Source of the DNA: Bog-756 sp963699345
GTDB lineage: Bacteria > Actinomycetota > Acidimicrobiia > Acidimicrobiales > RAAP-2
DNA length: 64,000 bases
Reading direction: 5' to 3'
Assembly (NCBI GenBank): GCA_963699345.1
Contig: CAVOTL010000003.1
Span: 248,001 to 312,000, forward strand
A model generated the notes under the pieces. The model made no database searches. It was not told where the DNA came from and saw nothing but the letters and a program-made list of their open reading frames with translations. Position 1 is the first letter of the stretch. Every line of letters starts with the position of its first letter. This document shows, in pieces, positions 52,443 through 62,475 of the stretch. The translations under genes were made by a program, and so were the position numbers.

Positions 52443-52799
52443 ATGGCCGATCTCGTCGTCGACGGCACCTCGCTCACGCTGGCCATGTCCCGCGTCGAAC
52501 ACGTCGAAGGCTTCCGGGGTGACCTGGTCGCGCCCCTCGACACCGTCACCTCGGTGCGGGCCGTCGACGACCCGTGGGCCGAGCTGCGGGGCATGCGGGC
52601 ACCCGGCACCGGCGTCCCCGGCGTCATCGCCGTGGGCACCCGACGGGGCTCGTTCGGCAAGGACTTCGCCGCCGTCCACGGCAAGGGGCCGGCGGTCGTC
52701 GTCGAGTTCGCGGGCCAGGAGTTCCAACGGTGGGTCCTCACGGTGGACGATCCGGCCGCCGTGGTGGACCGCGTGACGGCGGCCCGTCCCACCACCTGA
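52443..52799 (+). CDS. Small conserved protein, bacterial PH-like domain
   Basis: This is a 118-residue protein. The blocks 'DLVAPLDTVTSVRAVDDPWAELRGMRAPGTGVPGVIAVGTRR' and 'KDFAAVHGKGPAVVVEF' are a pattern I recall from many actinobacterial hypothetical proteins with a PH-like fold. No catalytic residues stand out. It is probably expressed from its own leaderless promoter (52431). Function unknown. Confidence 0.7.
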   Translation: MADLVVDGTSLTLAMSRVEHVEGFRGDLVAPLDTVTSVRAVDDPWAELRGMRAPGTGVPGVIAVGTRRGSFGKDFAAVHGKGPAVVVEFAGQEFQRWVLTVDDPAAVVDRVTAARPTT

Positions 52800-52819
52800 G
52801 CCGACGGCGACTCCACGCG

Positions 52820-54262
52820 TCAGGCGGTGGCGGCCTCCGGCCACAGCCCACGACGCTCGGGACCGAGCAGCTGCTGGGTCCGGGCCCCGCCCAGGTGCCT
52901 CGACCGCCACGTCAGCATCGACTGGGCCAGGGGCAGGACCGCCGCCGGGTCGGCGGTCGTCGTGTGCCACCCGGGGTCGGCGGCCAGGTCGAAACAGAGC
53001 CACGTTCCGTCACCGAATTGCACGTAGGCGTGGGTGGCGGTCCGCTCGACGGCCAGGTTGTTCCGCTCCAGCCGGGGGTCGGGTCCGCCGGTCGTGCGGT
53101 GGGGACCCATCACCATGTCCCGCCAGTCCCACTCCCAGTGGGTGGCCGTCCGCCACCGACGGGGTGCCGTCGCGTCGAGGAAGGGGACGAGGGACGCCCC
53201 GTCGCACGGGGTCGGCGCCTCCTCGCCCAGAAGCTCGGCGAGGGTCGGGAGCACGTCCACGGCCTCGGTGAATTCCTCCACCACCGTCCCGACGGAGCCG
53301 GCCCGGCCGGGAGCCCGCACGATGCACGGGACGGCGTAGCTCGACTCGTAGAAGCCGAGCTTCTGGATGAGGCCGTGGTCACCGAGCTGCTCGCCGTGGT
53401 CGGCGGTGACCACCACCACCGTGTCCTCCGCCTGACCGGTGGCGGCCAGGTGGTCGAGCACGACTCCCACCTGGTCGTCGACCTCGGACACCATGCCGAA
53501 GTACTGCGCCCGGAGCCGGGCCATGGCGTCGGGGTCGGCGGGGGCCGCGCACACCGGGAAGGTGCGGGCCGCGTCGACCAGTGGGTGCACGCCGGGGTCG
53601 GGGGCCAGCGGGAGGCCGACGTCCGCCGGGTCGTAGCGGGTGGCCCACCGGCCGGCCGCCGCGTAGGGAGGATGGGGGCGCAGGTAGCTGGCATGGGCGA
53701 ACCACGGTCCGTCCTGGCGGTCGATCCAGGCGACGAGGTGTTCGGTCAGGAAGGCCGAGGCGCTGTGCCCGGCCGGTCGGTCGGGCTCGGTCCCGAGCGC
53801 CCGGTCGGCGGACAGGGTGCCGTAGCCGAGGGACTCGAGACGGGCGAGCCACGCCTCCATCCGACCGTCGAGCGGCAGCACGGCGTCGAACCCGGGGAGC
53901 ACGCCCTCGTAGGTGTCGAGCCTCGGGTCGGTGGGGTCGGACACCGTCGACGGGTCGACACCCTGGTCGGTGTAGCCGAACAGGGCCGGTGCGAAGCCGG
54001 CCCGGCGTCCCAACCGGGCCACGTTGTCGAAGCGGTCCTCCAGGGGCGTGCCGTTCGCCACCACCCGGTGGTTCATCTGGTAGAGCCCGGTGTAGAGCGA
54101 GGCCCGTCCCGGGGCGCACGGCGCGGCCTGGGCGTGGTGGGCGGCGAAGCGCACCCCGGTGGCGGCCAGGCGGTCGAGGTTCGGTGTCTCGACCAGCGGG
54201 TGGCCGGCGGACGACAGGCAGTCGGCCCGGAACTGGTCGACCGTCACGAGGAGCACGTTCAC
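52820..54262 (-). CDS. Sulfatase-family hydrolase
   Basis: This 480-residue protein starts at GTG 54262 (GTG 54271 possible). 'VNVLLVTVDQFRADCLSSAGHP' gives the metal-binding aspartates. 'AAPCAPGRASLYTGLY' is the C-x-P-x-R motif whose cysteine is converted to formylglycine. 'VVTADHGEQLGDHG' supplies the second metal cluster. No signal peptide is evident, so it looks cytoplasmic. The family cleaves sulfate esters, and some members act on phosphonate or phosphate esters. It is divergent from an FAD monooxygenase gene. Confidence 0.87.
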   Translation of the reverse strand: MNVLLVTVDQFRADCLSSAGHPLVETPNLDRLAATGVRFAAHHAQAAPCAPGRASLYTGLYQMNHRVVANGTPLEDRFDNVARLGRRAGFAPALFGYTDQGVDPSTVSDPTDPRLDTYEGVLPGFDAVLPLDGRMEAWLARLESLGYGTLSADRALGTEPDRPAGHSASAFLTEHLVAWIDRQDGPWFAHASYLRPHPPYAAAGRWATRYDPADVGLPLAPDPGVHPLVDAARTFPVCAAPADPDAMARLRAQYFGMVSEVDDQVGVVLDHLAATGQAEDTVVVVTADHGEQLGDHGLIQKLGFYESSYAVPCIVRAPGRAGSVGTVVEEFTEAVDVLPTLAELLGEEAPTPCDGASLVPFLDATAPRRWRTATHWEWDWRDMVMGPHRTTGGPDPRLERNNLAVERTATHAYVQFGDGTWLCFDLAADPGWHTTTADPAAVLPLAQSMLTWRSRHLGGARTQQLLGPERRGLWPEAATA

Positions 54263-54348
54263 ACGGACCACTCTTGCAGTAAGGGTCGACCGAGACCACC
54301 GGTGACGGCGCCCACGCCCGCCGCCGGGGGGGCGTCGACGGGGCTGCA

Positions 54349-54354
54349 TAGACT
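54349..54354 (+). promoter_or_regulatory. -10 element TAGACT for leaderless monooxygenase mRNA
   Basis: TAGACT is followed by exactly six bases and ATG 54361, with no ribosome site. Confidence 0.5.
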
Positions 54355-54360
54355 CCGACG

Positions 54361-55842
54361 ATGGAGCACGTCGACGTCCTCATCGTGGGCGCCGGGCTGT
54401 CCGGGGTGGGGGCGGCCTGCCACCTCGAGGCCAAGCGGCCGGGCACGTCCTACGTCCTACTCGAGGCCCGCGACGCCATCGGGGGCACGTGGGACCTGTT
54501 CCGCTACCCGGGCATCCGCTCCGACTCGGACATGTTCACGCTGGGGTACTCCTTCGAGCCGTGGGTGGGCGAGAAGGCCATCGCCGACGGTCCTTCGATC
54601 CTCGAGTACATCCGCACGACGGCCCGGACCCACGGGATCGAGGACCGCATCCGGTTCCACCGACGGGTGGTGGGCGCGTCGTGGTCGACGCCGGACGCCC
54701 ACTGGACCGTCGACGTCGAGGACACCTCCACGGGCGGCCGGGAGCAGCTCACGTGCGGCTTCCTCTGGGGGAACACCGGGTACTACCGCTACGACCGCGG
54801 CCACCGGCCCGAGTTCCCGGGTGAATCCGACTTCGGGGGCACCATCGTCCACCCCCAGCACTGGCCCGAGGACCTCGGATGGCAGGGGAAGCGGATCGTC
54901 GTGATCGGCAGCGGGGCCACGGCGGTGACCCTCGTGCCGGCCCTGGCCGACGGCGGGGCCGGCCACGTGACGATGCTGCAGCGGTCACCCACCTACATCG
55001 TCGCCCGTCCGGGGGAGGACCGGGTCGCCGACGCGCTGCGCCGCCACCTGCCGGCCCGGGTGGCCCACGCCGTCATCCGCTGGAAGAACGTCCTCCTTAC
55101 GCAGTTCAGCTTCCAGCTGAGCCGGCGGGCGCCGGAGTTGATGAAGAAGGGGATCCGCAAGGGCGTCGTCGCTTCGCTGCCCGCGGGATACGACGTCGAC
55201 ACCGACTTCGCCCCCCGCTACAACCCGTGGGACCAGCGTCTGTGCCTGGTGCCCGACGGCGACCTCTTCCGCTCCATCCGCAACGGGCGGGCCGACGTGG
55301 TCACCGACACCATCGACACCTTCACGCCCACCGGCATCCGCCTGGCATCGGGGCGGCAGCTCGACGCCGACATCGTGGTGACGGCCACGGGACTGTCGAT
55401 CCAGCTGCTCGGGGGCATGCACCTCGACGTCGACGGCCACCCGGTCGTGCCCGCCGACACCATCGCCTACAAGGGGATCATGCTCTGTGGGGTGCCCAAC
55501 CTGGCCGTGACCTTCGGGTACACCAACGCCTCGTGGACCCTGAAGGCCGACCTGACGGCCGAGTACGTGTGCCGGCTGCTCGACGAGCTCGACGCCCGCG
55601 GCCTGCGCCAGGCCACACCCCTCGCCCCCGATCCGGCGCTGCCCACCGAACCGTTCCTCGACTTCTCGTCGGGGTACGTCACCCGGGCGGTGGCCGACCT
55701 CCCCCGCCAGGGCGCCACCACGCCCTGGCGCCTCCACCAGAACTACCTGCGGGACACGTGGCTGCTGCGCTTCGCCAAGGTCGACGACTCGATGGTGCTG
55801 TCCAACCCGGGCGCCCGGGTCCGGGGCCCCCGCGTCGCCTGA
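54361..55842 (+). CDS. FAD-dependent monooxygenase, EthA-like Baeyer-Villiger class
   Basis: This 493-residue flavoprotein has the first Rossmann 'VLIVGAGLSGVGAACHLEAK', 'GGTWDLFRYPGIRSDSDMFT' as in EthA, and the second Rossmann 'IVVIGSGATAVTLVPALAD'. The C-terminal block 'VVTATGLSIQLLGG' is conserved in the class. EthA-type enzymes convert ketones to esters and sulfur compounds to S-oxides. It differs from the monooxygenase at 1670, which has the longer cyclohexanone-type N-terminus. It is monocistronic and divergent from the sulfatase. Confidence 0.88.
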   Translation: MEHVDVLIVGAGLSGVGAACHLEAKRPGTSYVLLEARDAIGGTWDLFRYPGIRSDSDMFTLGYSFEPWVGEKAIADGPSILEYIRTTARTHGIEDRIRFHRRVVGASWSTPDAHWTVDVEDTSTGGREQLTCGFLWGNTGYYRYDRGHRPEFPGESDFGGTIVHPQHWPEDLGWQGKRIVVIGSGATAVTLVPALADGGAGHVTMLQRSPTYIVARPGEDRVADALRRHLPARVAHAVIRWKNVLLTQFSFQLSRRAPELMKKGIRKGVVASLPAGYDVDTDFAPRYNPWDQRLCLVPDGDLFRSIRNGRADVVTDTIDTFTPTGIRLASGRQLDADIVVTATGLSIQLLGGMHLDVDGHPVVPADTIAYKGIMLCGVPNLAVTFGYTNASWTLKADLTAEYVCRLLDELDARGLRQATPLAPDPALPTEPFLDFSSGYVTRAVADLPRQGATTPWRLHQNYLRDTWLLRFAKVDDSMVLSNPGARVRGPRVA

Positions 55843-55953
55843 GCGGACCGGACCCTCCCGGTGACCGGACCCTCCCGGCCACCGGGCCCCACCCCCGCGG
55901 CATCCTCCACCCGGCCCCGTCCACGGGCGGTGGCCCGGCGGGGACACTACGAT

Positions 55954-55969
55954 GTCATCGCTTGATGAC
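55954..55969. promoter_or_regulatory. Inverted repeat GTCATC-GCTT-GATGAC across the MFS start
   Basis: A perfect 6-4-6 inverted repeat follows TACGAT (55948-55953, a -10) and covers the MFS start ATG at 55965. A TetR regulator is the next gene in the operon and is the likely binder. Confidence 0.5.
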
Positions 55970-57452
55970 TTCCGAACGCCGCATGTCGCTGCTCGTCCCG
56001 ACGCTGGTCTTCGTCGGCCTACTCGTCGCCATCGTGAGCAGCCTCGGCGCGCCCCTGATCCCGACGATCGCCCAGACGTACGGCGTCTCCCTGTCGACCG
56101 CCCAGTGGGTGCTGACGGCCACCCTCCTGACCGGCGCCCTGGCCACCCCGGTCCTCGGCAAGCTGGCCGACGGGTCCCGCCAGCGGGCGGTGATCCTGGC
56201 CATCCTCGGCGTGGCCCTGGCCGGGTGCGTGCTGTCGGCCGTGGCGACCTCCTTCGTGGTGCTGGTGCTCGGGCGGGCCCTGCAGGGGGTCGGCCTCGGT
56301 CTGTTGCCCGTCAACATGGCCATCGCCCGGCGCAACCTGGACCGGGAACGGGCCGGGCGGGCCATCGCCACCCTGTCCGTCTCCACCGCCATCGGCGCCG
56401 GGCTGGGCTATCCGATCACCGCCGTGGTGGCCCAGGTCCTCGGCCTCCACGCCGCCTACTGGTTCGGTGCCCTGATGGTGGCCGGGGCGCTCGCCTGCGC
56501 CGCCGTGGTGCTGCCACCCCGGTCCCCCGCCGACCGCGCCCCCTTCGACGTGCCCGGCGCGGTGTTGCTCAGCCTCGCCGTGACGGGGGTGTCGGTGGTG
56601 CTCAGCGAGGGGGGCGCCTGGGGCTGGTCGTCCTTCCGGAGCCTGGGCCTGGTGGTGGCCAGCGCCGTCCTCGTGGCCGTGTGGGTGCCCCACGAGCTGC
56701 GGGCACCCCATCCCATGGTCAACCTCCACCACCTGGCCGACCGGTCGGTGCTGATGGCCGACATCTCCGGATTCCTCATGAGCATGTCGCTCTACCTCGT
56801 GGTCCCCATCGTGGTGGAGTTCGTCCAGATCCCGCCGTCCAGCGGCTTCGGCTTCGGGTCGTCGCTGGTCGTGTCGGGCCTCGTCCTCACCCCCTTGTCG
56901 GTGGGGACGTTCCTGGCCAGTCGACTGCTCGTCCCCTACGAGCGGCGGTTCGGGGTGCGCAGCATGATCCCGCTGGGGTCGTTGGTGTTCGCCGGGGCGG
57001 CCGCCTACTTCGCCCTCGATCACGGGTCGCTGTGGCAGGCCTTCGTCACCCTCGGCGTCAGCGGCCTCGGGATCGGCTTCACCTTCGCGGCGATGCCCGG
57101 CTTCATCGTCCGGGCCGTGCCCACGGCCGAGACCGGCAGCGCCACCGGCTTCTACCAGGTGCTGCGCAGCATCGGCCTCTCCGTGGGGAGCGCCTTCGGG
57201 GCGGCGGTGCTGCTGGCGTACACGCGACCCGGGCACACACTCCCCGACGTCGGGGGGTTCCGGGTGGCCCTGCTGGTGTCGGCCGGACTCGGCGTGGCGA
57301 CCGCGGCGCTGAGCTTCTTCCTGTCGGGGCCCGCACCGTCCGTCCCCCTCCCCGGGCCGATGGAGGTCCGGATGAGCGAGGAGGCGCTGCTCGACGCCAC
57401 CGGGGTCATGCTGGTGGACGAACTCGACCTCGATGCCGAGGAGCGGCCGTGA
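55965..57452 (+). CDS. MFS transporter, DHA2-like
   Basis: This 495-residue membrane protein has about 14 helices. It opens 'LVAIVSSLGAPLIPTIAQTYGVS', with motif A 'LGKLADGSRQRAVI' after helix 2 and a motif-C-like stretch 'AIGAGLGYPITAVVAQ'. The last ~45 residues are cytosolic and acidic. ATG 55965 is chosen, but ATG 55983 is possible. Its stop overlaps the TetR start (GTGA), so exporter and regulator form an operon likely autoregulated through 55954-55969. Substrate unknown. Confidence 0.85.
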   Translation: MTSERRMSLLVPTLVFVGLLVAIVSSLGAPLIPTIAQTYGVSLSTAQWVLTATLLTGALATPVLGKLADGSRQRAVILAILGVALAGCVLSAVATSFVVLVLGRALQGVGLGLLPVNMAIARRNLDRERAGRAIATLSVSTAIGAGLGYPITAVVAQVLGLHAAYWFGALMVAGALACAAVVLPPRSPADRAPFDVPGAVLLSLAVTGVSVVLSEGGAWGWSSFRSLGLVVASAVLVAVWVPHELRAPHPMVNLHHLADRSVLMADISGFLMSMSLYLVVPIVVEFVQIPPSSGFGFGSSLVVSGLVLTPLSVGTFLASRLLVPYERRFGVRSMIPLGSLVFAGAAAYFALDHGSLWQAFVTLGVSGLGIGFTFAAMPGFIVRAVPTAETGSATGFYQVLRSIGLSVGSAFGAAVLLAYTRPGHTLPDVGGFRVALLVSAGLGVATAALSFFLSGPAPSVPLPGPMEVRMSEEALLDATGVMLVDELDLDAEERP

Positions 57453-58045
57453 GCGCTCCGCCAGCCGCCTCCGCCGCCCGGCGGCCCCGCAATGCCCCGG
57501 CCACCCGACTGGCCCTGTTGGTGGCCGCCCAGGAGCTGTTCGGCCAGAAGGGCTACGAGCGCACGACCACCCGGGAGATCGGCGTGGCCGCCGGCGTCGA
57601 CCCCGCCCTCATCGCCCGCTACTTCGGTTCCAAGGCCGACCTCTACCTGGCCGCCGTGGCGGCCGACCGGCTCGACGACGGTGTCGGCCCCGAAGGAGGG
57701 GTCGACACCCCCTTCGACGACCTGGCCCACGTGGTCGACGTGGTGGTGCGGCGGACGACGCGCCAGGGGCTCGGCCCCGTTCTCCAGGCCCTGGTGCGCG
57801 ACGACGCGTCCGAGGAGATCCGCACGGCGGCGACGGCCCGCCTGGCGCGGCGCATGGTCGAGCCGGTGGCCACGCAGTACGGAGCGGCCGGGCTCGACCG
57901 GCCCACCCTCCGGGCCCAGGCCGCGGTGGCCGCCGTCATCGGAGTGGGGCTCGCCCGCGCCCTGGGGTGGTTCGACGAGCTGCACGCCGCCGATCCCGAC
58001 GAGCTGGCCGCCCTGGTGACCGGCATCCTCGGTGCGGAGCCCTGA
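57449..58045 (+). CDS. TetR-family regulator
   Basis: This 198-residue protein starts at GTG 57449, overlapping the MFS stop. The helix-turn-helix is 'YERTTTREIGVAAGVDPALIARYFGSKADLYLAAV'. The C-terminal domain resembles the TetR_C group with 'RRMVEPVATQYGAAG'. Being co-transcribed behind an exporter whose start sits in a palindrome, it probably represses the operon until a substrate binds. Confidence 0.87.
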   Translation: MSAPPAASAARRPRNAPATRLALLVAAQELFGQKGYERTTTREIGVAAGVDPALIARYFGSKADLYLAAVAADRLDDGVGPEGGVDTPFDDLAHVVDVVVRRTTRQGLGPVLQALVRDDASEEIRTAATARLARRMVEPVATQYGAAGLDRPTLRAQAAVAAVIGVGLARALGWFDELHAADPDELAALVTGILGAEP

Positions 58046-58072
58046 CACGACGTCCCGTCCCGGGCGGACCCG

Positions 58073-59056
58073 TCAGCCGGCGCGGGCGGGCGCCAGGTAC
58101 TGCTCGATCGCCCGGGCCACGCCGGTGGCGATGACCTCCTGGTCGGACGGGGTGGCGGCCAGGGTCCCCTCGAAGGGATCGGTCACGAACAGCGGCTCGA
58201 TCAGCGCGCCGGGCATGGTGGACGGGGTGGCGAAGAACCCGGGGTCGGCCGGACCCAGCAGCAGGACGTGCCCGTAGGAGGCGGCGGCTTCGGCGAGCGA
58301 GGAGTCCGACGAGGTCTGCACCAGCGACCCTTCCTGCGAGTCGGGCTGCACGCCGTCGTCGGGGATCTGCCAGCCCCGGGCGTTCATGGCCGCCAGGACG
58401 TCCTTCTGGACGAGGGTGGCCAGGCGGAGGTTGGCGGCGCTGAAGGGTCGGTCGGTGTCGTAGGTGGTGACGCTGCCGGCGTCGGACGGGCTGCCCCCGC
58501 TGTCGAAGTAGATGCCCACCAGGACCGAGGCGTCGGCCAGGTTGGCGCACACGTCCCGGGCGGCCACGTCGTCGTGGGCCCCCTGGAGGCTGAGCACGCC
58601 GTCGGACAGATCGGCGGACGTGAGGCGCACCACGTTCGAGTCGGTGGTCCGCGACACCACCACCCGGTAGCCGTCGGCCCGCAGCAGCGTGGCGGCGTCG
58701 AGTTCGACGGGCAGCGTCTCGGTCCCCTCGTCGATGGTGGTGCCCGACGAGGTCGTCCCCACGGCCCCGGGGTCGAGACCCCCGTGACCGGCGTCCAGGA
58801 ACACGGTCGTGTGCCGGTCACCGCTCGTCGGGGCGAAGGCCATGCAGGCGGTGGGCGAGAAGGCCGAGGGGTCCAGCTGGACACCCGCCGACACCGACCC
58901 CGTGCCCAGCGGGTGCGACCTCCACACCGTGGCCGTGACCACCACGGCGGCGACGACGGCGAGTACCGTCAGGCTGCGCCGTCGACGGCGGCGTCGGACC
59001 CTCCTGGCCTTTTCCGCGGCGAGCTCCTTGGCGGTCAGGGGTCGGGACGCGGACAT
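58073..59056 (-). CDS. N-acetylmuramoyl-L-alanine amidase-like protein (Amidase_3), one zinc ligand altered
   Basis: This 327-residue protein has a basic N-terminus and one signal-anchor helix ('LTVLAVVAAVVVTATVW'), then an Amidase_3 domain. 'VFLDAGHGGLDPGA' has the first zinc His, and 'LPVELDAATLLRADGYRVVVSR' the Glu ligand. 'PGALIEPLFVTD' has the catalytic Glu. The third ligand, normally in 'SIHxN', is replaced: 'LVGIYFDSGG' has Tyr instead of His. An inserted-looking Cys pair ('ACMAF', 'DVCANL') may form a disulfide. It may be a non-catalytic peptidoglycan binder or regulator. Confidence 0.8.
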   Translation of the reverse strand: MSASRPLTAKELAAEKARRVRRRRRRRSLTVLAVVAAVVVTATVWRSHPLGTGSVSAGVQLDPSAFSPTACMAFAPTSGDRHTTVFLDAGHGGLDPGAVGTTSSGTTIDEGTETLPVELDAATLLRADGYRVVVSRTTDSNVVRLTSADLSDGVLSLQGAHDDVAARDVCANLADASVLVGIYFDSGGSPSDAGSVTTYDTDRPFSAANLRLATLVQKDVLAAMNARGWQIPDDGVQPDSQEGSLVQTSSDSSLAEAAASYGHVLLLGPADPGFFATPSTMPGALIEPLFVTDPFEGTLAATPSDQEVIATGVARAIEQYLAPARAG

Positions 59057-59216
59057 GGTGCCCCCAGTGAACCAGCCCCGACCGCGCCACCGGTGTCGCC
59101 CCAGGTGACGGGCGTGTCAGACCCGTGCAACCCCCGGTGCCGGGGCGGGGTCCGGCCGATCCTCCGTCGGGTCCCGCCGGGCCGACACCACCGACCTCCC
59201 GGCCGGGAGGTCGCGC

Positions 59217-61436
<2,220 letters not shown>

Positions 61437-61517
61437 GCGTGCTCCGTCGTCGGGGGATCGGGTCGCACCAACGATAGACGGCCCGTATCGACCCTCCGGA
61501 GGGCGGTCCGGCCCGGC

Positions 61518-62397
61518 TCAGCCGTCGGCGAGGCGGGCGAGCACCACCGCGGCCGTGGTGGCCACGTTGAGCGAGTCCACCCCGGGCGCCATGGGCACGG
61601 TCACCACGGCGTCGGCGGCGTCCCGCGCCGCTCGGGACAGACCCGGTCCCTCGGCACCCAACAGGACCGCCACCGGCCGGCGGCGCGCCGCCAGGGTCGC
61701 CAGATCCACCCGCTCGGCGTCGCCGGGTCGGGTCGGGCCCGGGTGGGGCACCAGGGCGCACAGGTCGAACCCGGCCGCCCGGACCTCGGCGAGCGCCCCG
61801 GGCCACGGGTCGAGCCGGGCCCAGGGGAGACGCAGGGAGTGGCCCACCGACACCCGCACCGACCGGCGGTACAGCGGGTCGCCGCACGTCGGGTCGACCA
61901 GGACCGCGGCGGCGCCGAAGGCGGCGGCGTTGCGGAAGACGGCCCCGATGTTCTCGGGGTCGTTGAGTCCCTCGAGCACGACGACCAGGGGCGGACCACC
62001 ACCCGCGGGGGGCGTGCGCGGCGTCGGCCAGCACCGACGCGGCGGAGGCCACCGGAGGCCGGCCGGCGACGGCCACGATCCCCCGGTGGAGGTTGAAGCC
62101 GACGAGGTCGGCCATGGCGTGACGGGGCACCAAGTAGACCGGGGCGCCCCGGGCGCGGGCGGCCTCCACCAGATCGGCGGCCAGGGTCACCTGGTGGTCG
62201 TCGACCAGCAGCGACCGGACCTCCAGGGAGGTGTCGAGCAGCTGGCGGACGGCGACGCGGCCCTCGACCACCACGATGTCGAGCTCCGCCTCGAGCCGCC
62301 GCCGGTAGGCCGGGTCGTTGAGGTCCCGGTAGGCGGCCACCCGGGCGTCGTCCAGGCTGTCGACCGGCACGAGCGGTCCGGGGGCCGGGGTGGGCAT
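61518..62397 (-). CDS. SpoU/TrmH-family RNA 2'-O-methyltransferase, frameshifted
   Basis: ATG 62397 follows TACAGT and six bases, so it is probably leaderless. The N-terminal substrate-binding part ('IVVVEGRVAVRQLLDTSLEVRSLLVDD') and the SPOUT domain are in different frames. An extra G in a G6 run at 62007-62012 separates 'VLADAAHAP' from 'AGGGPPLVVVLEGLNDPENIG'. 'DPENIGAVFRNAAAFG', 'VAVLLGAEGPGLS' and 'VPMAPGVDSLNVATTAAVVL' are motifs 1-3 of the knotted fold. Corrected length is 292 residues. It methylates tRNA or rRNA ribose; the exact target is not readable. Confidence 0.87.
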
Positions 62398-62403
62398 CGC
62401 CCC

Positions 62404-62409
62404 ACTGTA
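62404..62409 (-). promoter_or_regulatory. -10 element TACAGT for leaderless SpoU-family mRNA
   Basis: On the minus strand TACAGT is followed by exactly six bases and ATG 62397. No ribosome site is present. Confidence 0.5.
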
Positions 62410-62475
62410 GGGACGTCCAGCTGTTGGGACGTCCAGCCGGATCGGCGCCGACGGACGAGACCGGCGACGACCGGG

